Made by a program: the position numbers and the translations under genes | Source: Actinomycetota bacterium | Lineage (GTDB): Bacteria > Actinomycetota > Rubrobacteria > Rubrobacterales > Rubrobacteraceae | Assembly: GCA_020200675.1 (NCBI GenBank) | Contig: JAIVIG010000315.1 | Coordinates: 1 to 7,273 of the forward strand | Direction: 5' to 3' | DNA: 7,273 nt | The notes under the pieces: generated by a model | The model's input: the letters and a program-made list of their open reading frames with translations, nothing else | Told to the model about the DNA's origin: nothing | Database searches by the model: none | In this document: positions 1 through 5,411 of the stretch, in pieces | Layout: every line of letters begins with the position of its first letter | Position numbering within the stretch: position 1 is the stretch's first letter

Positions 1-113
1 CCACCCCGCGTATCGCCCTGCGGTACGCGCCTGGTCTCCTCGGTACCCTCCTCGTCTCCCAGAGGCCCGCGCCTCCGGCGATCCTCGGGCCTGTCTTGAG
101 GCCTGTCGCTCAT
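1..113 (-). CDS. N-terminal part of an unidentified protein, cut by the left edge
   Basis: A minus-strand reading frame opens with ATG (CAT at 111-113) and stays open to the window edge, giving 37 complete codons. A strong purine-rich stretch, GGGGGGAAAG, lies directly upstream of the ATG on the minus strand and supports this start. The visible peptide begins MSDRPQDRPEDRRRRG and continues with alternating acidic and basic residues, Gly and Pro (for example GDEEGTEETRRVP). This looks like a disordered, highly charged cytoplasmic tail, of the kind that often precedes a membrane segment or folded domain. No domain is visible, so no function can be given. It is transcribed divergently from glnA. 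The call rests on the start codon, the ribosome binding site and the open frame; the short length leaves real doubt. Confidence 0.5.
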   Translation of the reverse strand, partial: MSDRPQDRPEDRRRRGPLGDEEGTEETRRVPQGDTRG

Positions 114-183
114 CTTTCCCCCCGTCGTCCTCATTGCTCGCTTTTCGTTGCCCGACCCATCCATCCGCGGGCCCCGCCCCCTG

Positions 184-189
184 ATTCTA
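184..189 (-). promoter_or_regulatory. Possible -10 box for the left-edge gene
   Basis: Read on the minus strand, the bases are TAGAAT, a five-of-six match to the bacterial -10 consensus, in otherwise very GC-rich DNA about 70 bases before the ATG at 113. No good -35 hexamer is found 16-18 bases upstream, so this is only a candidate. Confidence 0.25.
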
Positions 190-273
190 CCCCGCCCGCG
201 CCCGCGACTCACCTGCCCTCGAGCACCAAAAGGTAGGCTTTTTGTACATCTGGCCAAAAAAGTTGATTTCCTG

Positions 274-288
274 ACAAGCCTGGCTTGT
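274..288. promoter_or_regulatory. 15-bp perfect inverted repeat, candidate operator
   Basis: ACAAGCC and GGCTTGT are exact reverse complements separated by one T. The right arm overlaps the palindrome TTGTACAA (285-292), and a second TTGTACA copy starts exactly 43 bp upstream at 242, close to four DNA turns. This geometry suits a dimeric DNA-binding regulator acting on glnA or the divergent gene. The motif does not match the Bacillus GlnR/TnrA or Streptomyces GlnR boxes as I know them, so the regulator is unknown. Confidence 0.35.
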
Positions 289-351
289 ACAACGGGCCCT
301 ACCCAACGAGCAGAGGGATTCATATCATAGCCGGTGTGCTGTGGCGAGATA

Positions 352-400
352 CCCGCGAAGGCCTTCGCAAAGTCTACCCTAGAAGCCGTCGCGGGCGAAG
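352..400 (+). promoter_or_regulatory. Possible alternative-hairpin leader before glnA
   Basis: The perfect 14-bp palindrome GCGAAGGCCTTCGC (355-368) can form a hairpin. Its right arm CTTCGC (363-368) is also complementary to a second GCGAAG at 395-400, and CCCGCGA (352-358) is complementary to TCGCGGG (389-395). These pairings exclude one another and end about 8 bases before the Shine-Dalgarno sequence. A regulatory leader is possible, but neither the transcription start nor a ligand or protein is known. The palindrome could instead be an operator, or a chance product of GC-rich DNA. Confidence 0.3.
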
Positions 401-407
401 ACTAGAC

Positions 408-413
408 AGGAGG
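408..413 (+). promoter_or_regulatory. Ribosome binding site of glnA
   Basis: A consensus AGGAGG lies five bases before the TTG at 419. It decides the choice of this non-ATG start. Confidence 0.85.
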
Positions 414-418
414 AAGTT

Positions 419-1750
419 TTGGACACGCAGGCCAAGCAAAACATCCTAAACCAGGCCGAAGAGAACAACGTCAAGTTCATCCGGCTGTGGTTTACGGACA
501 TCCTCGGGGTGTTGAAGAGCTTCGCGATCACGGTCGGGGAGCTTGAGGACGCGCTAGACGGGGGGATGGGCTTCGACGGCTCCTCCATCACCGGCTACCA
601 GGACATCGAGGAGTCGGACATGATCGCCATGCCCGACCCAGACACGTTCCAAGTCATCCCCTGGAGCCCGCAGGACACTCGCACGGCGCGTATGATCTGC
701 GACGTGCAGATCCCGGGCGGTGAGGCCTACGTCGGCGACCCGCGTTACGTCCTCAAGAGGGCGCTGGAGCGGGCCAACGATATGGGCTTCGACGCCTTCA
801 ACTGCGGCCCGGAGCTCGAGTACTTCTACTTCAAGGACTCCACGTCGGCTATGCCGATCGACCAGGGCGGCTACTTCGACCTGACCACGCTGGATGCGGC
901 GACGTCCTTGAGGCGCGAGACGATCCTGGCGCTCCAGGAGGTCGGCATCAACGTCGAGGTCTCGCACCACGAGGTCGCTCCCAGCCAGCACGAGATCGAC
1001 CTGAGGTTCGACAACGCCCTGCAGATGGCCGACAAGGTCCAGACCTACAAGACGGTCGTCAAGGAGGTCGCCACCCGTCACGGGGTCTACGCCACCTTCA
1101 TGCCCAAGCCGCTCGCGAACGAGAACGGCAGCGGCATGCATACCCACCAGAGCCTCTTCACTGGCGACAGGAACGCATTCTTCGACGCCGACAACCAGTA
1201 CTACCTCTCCGAGGAGGCGCAGGCCTTTATCGCGGGCCAGCTTAGGCACGCGCGAGAGATAAGCATAATCTTCGCCCAGTACGTGAACTCGTACAAGCGT
1301 TTGGTTCCCGGCTACGAGGCCCCAGTCTACATCGCCTGGAGCCGGCGTAACCGCTCTGCTCTGGTGAGAGTGCCGGTCTTCCACCCGGGCCAGGAGAAGT
1401 CCACCCGGTTGGAGTTCCGCAGCCCGGACCCGGCGGCGAACATCTACCTGTGCTTCGCTGCACTCCTTCACGCGGGCCTCGAAGGCATCGAGAAGGGCTA
1501 CGAGCTGCCCGAGCCGATGGAGCGTAACCTCTACGACCTCTCCCCCAGCGAGCTACAGAAGCTCGGCATCCAGAGCCTCCCCGCAGATCTCGGCGAGGCT
1601 ATAAAGGAAGCCGAGAACTCCGAACTCCTGCAGAAGGCACTCGGAGAGCACGTATACAGCAGGCTGCTGGAACTCAAGCGCGCGGAGTTCGACGAGTACC
1701 GGCTGCAGGTTACGCCCTGGGAGATCCAGAAGTTCTTGCCGATTTTGTAG
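419..1750 (+). CDS. glnA: Type I glutamine synthetase
   Basis: Makes glutamine from glutamate, ammonia and ATP in the cytoplasm, normally as a dodecamer, and is the entry point of ammonium assimilation. The 443-residue length fits the short alpha form (about 440-445) rather than the roughly 470-residue adenylylated beta form. Visible landmarks are GFDGSSI (51-57) in the N-terminal beta-grasp domain; metal ligands E132 and E134; SHHEVAPSQHE (182-192) with E185 and E192; NENGSGMHTH (234-243) with H241; the substrate loop KRLVPGYEAP (293-302); NRSALVRVP (311-319); and EFRSPDPAAN (332-341). All catalytic motifs appear intact. The TTG start follows an AGGAGG and gives the normal N-terminus. Two oddities: the position of the Bacillus feedback Arg62 is Asp62, and a Tyr sits in NLYDL (Tyr372), where the adenylylated Tyr lies in beta enzymes. 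The gene appears monocistronic, with a strong terminator downstream. Identity is near certain; the mode of regulation is inference. Confidence 0.97.
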   Translation: MDTQAKQNILNQAEENNVKFIRLWFTDILGVLKSFAITVGELEDALDGGMGFDGSSITGYQDIEESDMIAMPDPDTFQVIPWSPQDTRTARMICDVQIPGGEAYVGDPRYVLKRALERANDMGFDAFNCGPELEYFYFKDSTSAMPIDQGGYFDLTTLDAATSLRRETILALQEVGINVEVSHHEVAPSQHEIDLRFDNALQMADKVQTYKTVVKEVATRHGVYATFMPKPLANENGSGMHTHQSLFTGDRNAFFDADNQYYLSEEAQAFIAGQLRHAREISIIFAQYVNSYKRLVPGYEAPVYIAWSRRNRSALVRVPVFHPGQEKSTRLEFRSPDPAANIYLCFAALLHAGLEGIEKGYELPEPMERNLYDLSPSELQKLGIQSLPADLGEAIKEAENSELLQKALGEHVYSRLLELKRAEFDEYRLQVTPWEIQKFLPIL

Positions 1751-1790
1751 CTGTTAGTAGTCAGTTATTAGTTATTAGTTGTCAGTTTGG
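1749..1790 (+). repeat. Degenerate AT-rich heptad repeat
   Basis: Starting in the glnA stop codon, AGnn-type units recur every seven bases: AGCTGTT, AGTAGTC, AGTTATT, AGTTATT, AGTTGTC, AGTTTGG. Two adjacent copies are identical and the others differ at a few positions. The AT-rich composition contrasts sharply with the surrounding DNA. It ends at the left arm of the terminator. This looks like a short simple-sequence repeat; no function can be read from it. Confidence 0.7.
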
Positions 1791-1818
1791 GGCGCGGACC
1801 GAAGTCCGCGCCCCTTCT
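1789..1818 (+). terminator. Intrinsic terminator of glnA
   Basis: GGGGCGCGGAC (1789-1799) pairs perfectly with GTCCGCGCCCC (1804-1814) around a CGAA tetraloop, giving an 11-bp very GC-rich stem 38 bases after the stop codon. Only TTCT follows, so the U-tract is poor, as is common in high-GC bacteria. Confidence 0.75.
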
Positions 1819-2028
1819 GCGTTCGGGGGCTTCTCGATAGCTTCGTCGGGTGTGGTCTCGCGTGGAGGTTTCGTTGTAGTGGGGCTCGCCTTCGTGCATG
1901 GAGGGACCGGGCGAACGGGCCGAGGTACCTGCGCTGGCGCGTATCAAGCGGGCGACGAGGAACTCGCGCGCGGATCGTGGGGGTCTTTGGCCTATAATCT
2001 ACGCGGTTCAGGGCGACGGCTAACGTAG
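1819..2028. other. Intergenic stretch before the pepA operon
   Basis: The gap between the glnA terminator and the pepA ribosome binding site holds no supported gene. A 72-codon open frame at 1779-1997 overlaps the terminator and lacks a family-like sequence. The only clear signal is the TATAAT box near its right end. Confidence 0.6.
1993..1998 (+). promoter_or_regulatory. -10 box of the pepA operon promoter
   Basis: An exact TATAAT lies 42 bases before the pepA start, which predicts a leader of roughly 35 bases. The expected -35 position (about 1969-1976) is GC-rich with no TTGACA-like hexamer, and there is no extended TG, so the promoter may need an activator or an upstream element. The exact hexamer in such GC-rich DNA and its position make a real promoter likely. 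Confidence 0.55.
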
Positions 2029-2035
2029 AAGGGAG
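2029..2035 (+). promoter_or_regulatory. Ribosome binding site of pepA
   Basis: AAGGGAG lies five bases before the TTG at 2041 and supports that unusual start codon. Confidence 0.7.
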
Positions 2036-2040
2036 CGGGT

Positions 2041-3525
2041 TTGGTTCGGATCGACGCCACGGGCGGCGCGCTTGGGGAGGTGTCGACGCCCATGCTGGCG
2101 GTCGGCCTCCATAAGGGCGAGAGCGCCCCGCTGGAGCTGGGCGAAGCCGCGGATGCCGTCCTCTCGAACGAGGATTTTTCGGGCAAGGAAGGCGAGACGG
2201 CTCTCGTCTACGCCCCGGAGGGTATTGCCTCTCCCAGGCTTTTGCTCGTAGGCCTCGGCGAGCGCACTTCTTTCACCCTGGACACGCTCCGGCGGGCCTC
2301 CGCCATCGCCGCGAAGCGCGCCCGGGCGCTGAAGCTCGACGATGCGGCCTTCGCCCTGCACGTCTCGGAGGGGTCGGCCGCCCGCGTCGCCGCCGCCGAA
2401 GCGGCTGCCGAGGGCGCGGCCCTGGGTCTGTACCGCTTCGACCGCTACAAGACGAACGCAGAGAGCCGGGAGCTCGAGACCTTTACGCTCGTCCACGACG
2501 ACGAGGACGAGGTCGCCGGCGGCGCCGAGACCGGCGCGAAGCTCGCCGCGGCGGCCCTCCTCGCCCGGGACCTCGCCAACGAGCCCTCGAACGCGGCGAC
2601 CCCGGAGTACCTGGCCGGGAAAGCGCGCGAGATAGCCGAGCGGTACGGGATGGAGGCGACCATTTTGGACCGGGCCGGGATCGAAGCTGAAGGCATGAAC
2701 GGTCTCGCCACCGTCGGCCGCGCCTCCGAGAACGAGCCGCGCTTCATCGCGCTGGAGCATCACGGGGGCGAGAACGGAGATCCTCCCGTCGTCCTCGTCG
2801 GCAAGGCCGTGACCTTCGACTCGGGCGGGATCTCCATAAAGCCGGCGGCAAGTATGGAAGACATGAAGTACGACATGAGCGGGGGGGCAGCCGTTCTGGG
2901 CGCGATGGAGACCGTCGGGTCTCTGAACCTGCCCCTCAACGTTGTCGCGCTCGTCCCCGCTACCGAGAACCTGCCCGGGGGGAACGCCTTCAAGCCCGGC
3001 GACGTTTTGGAGCTCCATTCAGGCAAGACCGTGGAGATCGTTACGACCGACGCCGAGGGGCGTTTGATCCTGGCGGACGCCCTCTCCTGCGCCAGGCGTT
3101 ACGAGCCCGCCGCCGTCGTCGACTGCGCCACCCTCACCGGAGCATGTTACGTGGCTTTAGGAGATCACGCCTCGGGCCTCATGGGCAACGACGATGCCCT
3201 GATCTCGGAGATCCAGACGGCCGGCGAGGCATCGGGCGAGCGCGCCTGGCACCTCCCGCTCTTCAAAGAGTACACCGAGCAGATAAAGGGCAAAACCGCC
3301 GACCTGAAGAACTCTGGCGGCCGCTACGGGGGCGCCCTGACCGCAGGGGCTTTTCTCAAGGAGTTCGCGGACTACCCCTGGGCGCACCTGGACATCGCCG
3401 GCACCGCCTACTACGGCAAGCAGCAGAACGCCTACACCCCGAGAGGAGCCTCGGGGACGCCCGCGCGACTGCTCGTCGAGTTCCTGCGAGGCCGGGCGCG
3501 AGATCGCACCACAGAGGAGGCGTAG
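2041..3525 (+). CDS. pepA: Leucyl aminopeptidase, M17 family
   Basis: A cytosolic two-metal aminopeptidase that removes N-terminal residues such as leucine from peptides, usually as a hexamer. The 494-residue length is typical. The poorly conserved N-terminal domain spans about residues 1-165 and the catalytic domain about 170-490. Metal and active-site residues keep exactly the spacing of E. coli PepA: K255 and D260 in VGKAVTFDSGG, K267, D278 in MKYDMSGGAAV, and D337, E339 and R341 in TTDAEGRL, where most relatives have NTDAEGRL. The sequence NSGGRYGGALTAGAFL (424-439) is also characteristic. The TTG start is supported by AAGGGAG five bases upstream. It is the first gene of a tight operon; its stop codon directly abuts the next ATG. 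Some M17 proteins, including E. coli PepA, also bind DNA; nothing here shows that. The enzyme call is very secure; the physiological substrate is not known. Confidence 0.96.
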   Translation: MVRIDATGGALGEVSTPMLAVGLHKGESAPLELGEAADAVLSNEDFSGKEGETALVYAPEGIASPRLLLVGLGERTSFTLDTLRRASAIAAKRARALKLDDAAFALHVSEGSAARVAAAEAAAEGAALGLYRFDRYKTNAESRELETFTLVHDDEDEVAGGAETGAKLAAAALLARDLANEPSNAATPEYLAGKAREIAERYGMEATILDRAGIEAEGMNGLATVGRASENEPRFIALEHHGGENGDPPVVLVGKAVTFDSGGISIKPAASMEDMKYDMSGGAAVLGAMETVGSLNLPLNVVALVPATENLPGGNAFKPGDVLELHSGKTVEIVTTDAEGRLILADALSCARRYEPAAVVDCATLTGACYVALGDHASGLMGNDDALISEIQTAGEASGERAWHLPLFKEYTEQIKGKTADLKNSGGRYGGALTAGAFLKEFADYPWAHLDIAGTAYYGKQQNAYTPRGASGTPARLLVEFLRGRARDRTTEEA

Positions 3526-4164
3526 ATGATAGTCGAGATGGTAATCGTTGGGCCGTTCCAGGAGAACTGTTACGTGATCGGCGACGAGGATTCGGGGACG
3601 GGCGCCCTCATCGACCCGGGCGAGGAGGCGCCCCGTGTCGCACTCACCGTCGAGCGGATGGGACTGTCGATAAGCCAGATCATCGTAACCCACGCCCACA
3701 TCGACCATGTCGGCGCCATCGCCCCCCTGACAGACGAGTTCCTCTGTCCGGTCCTGATGCACGAGGAAGCAGAGGCGATGCTCCAGACGGCGCCCCAGCA
3801 GGCGATGATGATGGGGATGAGGTTCGGCAAGGTGCCGAAGGTGGACCGGCGCATAGCCGACGACGAGGTGCTGGAGGTCGGCAACTTGCGGCTCCGCTCC
3901 CTGTACACGCCGGGGCACGCACCGGGGCACCTCGCCTTCTACGCCGAAGAGCAGGAGGTCGTCTTCTCGGGCGACGCCCTCTTCGCGGGAAGCGTGGGCA
4001 GGACTGATTTGCCGGGCGGGAGCATGGAGGTCCTCATGAACAGCATCTCCGAGCGGCTCCTGACCCTCCCGGACGCCACGCGCGTCCTCTCCGGCCACGG
4101 CCCCGAGACTACCATCGGACGGGAGCGCATGACCAACCCGTTCTTGGGCGGGGGAGCCCTGTGA
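3526..4164 (+). CDS. MBL-fold metallo-hydrolase, glyoxalase II-like
   Basis: A 212-residue metallo-beta-lactamase-fold protein of the short glyoxalase II-like (YcbL/GloB-like) group. The metal-binding set is complete: THAHIDH at 55-61 (H56, H58, D60, H61), H131 in TPGHAPGH, D150 in FSGDALF, and H191 in SGHGPET. The start PFQENCYVI is typical of this group. No signal peptide or membrane segment is visible. Such proteins hydrolyse thioesters such as S-lactoylglutathione or related thiol adducts, but many have unknown substrates, and the long C-terminal glutathione-binding domain of classical GloB is absent. The ATG begins on the base after the pepA stop, with GAGGAGG (3514-3520) inside the end of pepA. 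The stop overlaps the moaB start by four bases. The fold is certain; the substrate is not. Confidence 0.92.
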   Translation: MIVEMVIVGPFQENCYVIGDEDSGTGALIDPGEEAPRVALTVERMGLSISQIIVTHAHIDHVGAIAPLTDEFLCPVLMHEEAEAMLQTAPQQAMMMGMRFGKVPKVDRRIADDEVLEVGNLRLRSLYTPGHAPGHLAFYAEEQEVVFSGDALFAGSVGRTDLPGGSMEVLMNSISERLLTLPDATRVLSGHGPETTIGRERMTNPFLGGGAL

Positions 4165-4691
4165 GCGAGAGCGTCGAGAAGCACCGGGAGGCCTCGCCGG
4201 AGCGGGTGCGGGTCGCCGTCCTGACCATAAGCGACACCCGCACCCCCGAGACCGACACCGGCGGCAACGCCATAGTCGAGCTCATGCGGGAGGCCGGACA
4301 CGAGATCTCGCGGCGCGAGATCGTGGAGGACGACGCGCCGCGGATAGAGGTGGTTCTTCAGGAGTTCCTCGCCGACGCGAGCGTGGACGCCGTGATCACC
4401 ACCGGTGGGACGGGCATCTCGGCCCGCGACACCACCTACGAGGTCGTGAGCCGCCTGATCGACAAGAAGCTCGACGGGTTCGGCGAACTCTTCAGAATGC
4501 TCTCCTACGAGGAGATCGGCGGCGCCGCTATCCTGAGCCGCGCGGTAGCCGGAGCTTCGGGCTCGAAGTTCGTCGCCTGTTTGCCCGGCTCGACGAACGC
4601 GGTGCGCCTCGCGATGGAGAAGCTGCTCGTGCCCGAGATCCCGCACGTCGTCTTCGAGCTCCGCAAACACCGCACGGAGGAGGCCCGCTAG
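4161..4691 (+). CDS. moaB: MoaB/MogA-family molybdenum cofactor protein
   Basis: A 176-residue protein of the family that adenylylates molybdopterin before molybdate insertion. In some bacteria MoaB does this; E. coli MoaB is considered inactive. Conserved stretches are VLTISDTR (20-27) followed by DTGGN (32-36), ITTGGTGISARDTTYE (79-94), and GFGELFRMLSYEEIG (106-120). These are followed by LSRAVAG (125-131) and LPGSTNAVRLAMEKL (141-155). The GELFRMLS..EIG and PGST parts resemble E. coli MoaB more than MogA. An N-terminal extension of about 15 residues is charged and variable. The GTG start overlaps the upstream TGA (GTGA) and has GGGGAG (4151-4156) four bases before it, indicating translational coupling. 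No other molybdenum-cofactor gene is in the window. Family membership is secure; catalytic activity is inferred. Confidence 0.92.
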   Translation: MSESVEKHREASPERVRVAVLTISDTRTPETDTGGNAIVELMREAGHEISRREIVEDDAPRIEVVLQEFLADASVDAVITTGGTGISARDTTYEVVSRLIDKKLDGFGELFRMLSYEEIGGAAILSRAVAGASGSKFVACLPGSTNAVRLAMEKLLVPEIPHVVFELRKHRTEEAR

Positions 4692-4949
4692 ATGCAACGC
4701 GAACCCCTCTCCCCCGAACTCGACGCCCTGTGGCGCAGGCTGTGGGAGGCGTGGCAAGAGAATAACGAAGAGGACATCGTCCTCGACCCGGCGAAACTCG
4801 AGGAGATAGAGGCCGAGATCCCCACCCTCGAAGGCCGCGTAAAGACCGCGCTCGCCTACCTCCAGCGCGCCTACTACATCCAGTACCGCTCGGGGGTGGG
4901 CGAAGAGGGCATCGAACCTATCCTCTACGACGTCTACGAACCAAGGTAG
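4692..4949 (+). CDS. Small protein of unknown function, last gene of the pepA operon
   Basis: An 85-residue acidic protein that I do not recognise. The first part (7-24) has three Trp residues (14, 18, 21) in a likely amphipathic helix. A middle acidic helix (34-46) follows, then a helix with several Tyr residues around ALAYLQRAYYIQY (53-65), and an acidic end IEPILYDVYEPR. No signal peptide, membrane segment or Cys/His metal site is seen, so it is probably cytoplasmic and helical. The ATG follows the moaB stop codon with no gap, and GGAGGAGG (4676-4683) lies eight bases upstream, so it is very likely translated together with moaB. The strong ribosome binding site, abutting position and good codon pattern argue for a real gene. 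A function in cofactor or peptide metabolism would be a guess. Confidence 0.75.
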   Translation: MQREPLSPELDALWRRLWEAWQENNEEDIVLDPAKLEEIEAEIPTLEGRVKTALAYLQRAYYIQYRSGVGEEGIEPILYDVYEPR

Positions 4950-4987
4950 GCCGAGGAGAAGCCTCCGCCGCAAAGCACGCAAAAAGA

Positions 4988-5013
4988 CCGGGGCTCCCTT
5001 GTGGGAACCCCGG
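4988..5013 (-). terminator. Intrinsic terminator of the exported-protein gene, possibly bidirectional
   Basis: CCGGGGCTCCC (4988-4998) and GGGAACCCCGG (5003-5013) form an 11-bp stem with one C/A mismatch around a TTGT loop. Read on the minus strand, the stem is followed by TCTTTTT (complement of 4981-4987), a true U-tract. It therefore terminates the minus-strand gene ending at 5057. On the plus strand, where the pepA operon ends 38 bases before it, the following sequence is GC-rich, so termination that way would be weaker. Confidence 0.8.
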
Positions 5014-5017
5014 CCCT

Positions 5018-5036
5018 TAGCGCCGTGTCGGCGCTA
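5018..5036 (-). terminator. Second stem-loop between the exported-protein gene and its terminator
   Basis: TAGCGCCG (5018-5025) and CGGCGCTA (5029-5036) are perfect reverse complements around a three-base loop. On the minus strand this hairpin comes first after the stop codon and the U-tract hairpin follows five bases later, making a tandem structure that could protect the mRNA 3' end. It has no U-tract of its own. A tandem AGCTAGA pair sits beside it at 5041-5054. Confidence 0.5.
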
Positions 5037-5056
5037 CTCCAGCTAGAAGCTAGACC

Positions 5057-5398
5057 TTAACCGGACGCGGAAGCGGCCTGGTTGACCTGCTGGTCGCACG
5101 TCGTGGTGCTGGCCGGGCTCACGGTGATCGTAGAGCCGACCTCCTCGAACTCGAAGTCATCGGCCTCGGAGCCGTACTGGATCAGGTCGAGCTGGTTCTG
5201 GGCGTTGCCGGTGTTCGCGACACCCTGGATGCCCGCACACTGATTGGAGTTGTCGCCCGTGCTGGAGACGTCGAACGACTGGTTAACGTCGCCGCTCTCG
5301 GCCTCCTGCTCGGCCTCCTGGCCGATCTGGGCTATGGCCGGCACCGCAGCGACTATAACCATCGCCAGCACCGCCGCCAACAGCATCAACTTCTTCAT
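5057..5398 (-). CDS. Small exported acidic, Asn/Gln-rich protein of unknown function
   Basis: A 113-residue protein with a classic Sec signal peptide: MKKL, a hydrophobic core to about residue 20, and a likely cleavage site after AIA (21-23). I do not recognise the family. The mature 90 residues contain no Lys, Arg or His but about 15 Asp/Glu, and are rich in Asn, Gln, Ser and Gly. There are two Cys, C54 (NSNQCAG) and C101 (TTTCDQQ), which could form a disulfide outside the cell. No sortase signal, lipobox or second membrane segment is seen, so a secreted or wall-associated protein is most likely. The start is well supported: AAGGAGG lies on the minus strand five to six bases before the ATG (plus-strand 5404-5411). 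A U-tract terminator follows the gene, so it appears to be a single-gene unit, divergent from the histidine kinase. A structural surface role is only a guess. Confidence 0.85.
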   Translation of the reverse strand: MKKLMLLAAVLAMVIVAAVPAIAQIGQEAEQEAESGDVNQSFDVSSTGDNSNQCAGIQGVANTGNAQNQLDLIQYGSEADDFEFEEVGSTITVSPASTTTCDQQVNQAASASG

Positions 5399-5411
5399 AT
5401 CGTTCCTCCTT

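Larger units (their letters stand above)
114..418. other. Divergent intergenic region with palindromes upstream of glnA
   Basis: About 305 bases without a convincing gene. The left half is C-rich. The right half is lower in GC and holds several short symmetric elements: TTGTACA at 242-248, TTGTACAA at 285-292, ACAAGCCTGGCTTGT at 274-288 and GCGAAGGCCTTCGC at 355-368. These are candidate operator or leader-hairpin sequences. A 60-codon open frame at 148-330 is Pro/Arg-rich, lacks a convincing ribosome binding site and looks like a chance product of GC-rich DNA. I cannot place the glnA promoter with confidence. TATCAT at 323-328 is a good -10 match but has no recognisable -35. TTGATT (263-268) followed 17 bases later by TGTACA is weak. 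Confidence 0.6.

Noticed and set aside
148..330. A 60-codon plus-strand frame before glnA
   Set aside because: Pro/Arg-rich low-complexity translation, no good ribosome binding site, and it runs through the palindromic regulatory region.
554..1471. A 305-codon open frame on the minus strand inside glnA
   Set aside because: It lies antisense to an intact, strongly conserved gene. Its Val/Arg/Leu/Asp-rich sequence is what GC-rich coding DNA yields in the opposite frame, and it shows no domain motif.
1779..1997. A 72-codon plus-strand frame between glnA and pepA
   Set aside because: It begins at the glnA terminator hairpin and extends across the TATAAT box, and its sequence resembles no protein family.
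2020..3018. A 332-codon open frame on the minus strand over pepA
   Set aside because: Same reasoning: it is antisense to a complete M17 peptidase with all catalytic residues, and its composition is Gly/Arg/Val-rich without recognisable motifs.
3144..4982. Further long frames on both strands overlapping pepA, the MBL gene and moaB
   Set aside because: They conflict with well-supported genes carrying complete motifs and lack their own convincing ribosome binding sites. High GC content makes stop codons rare in the shadow frames.
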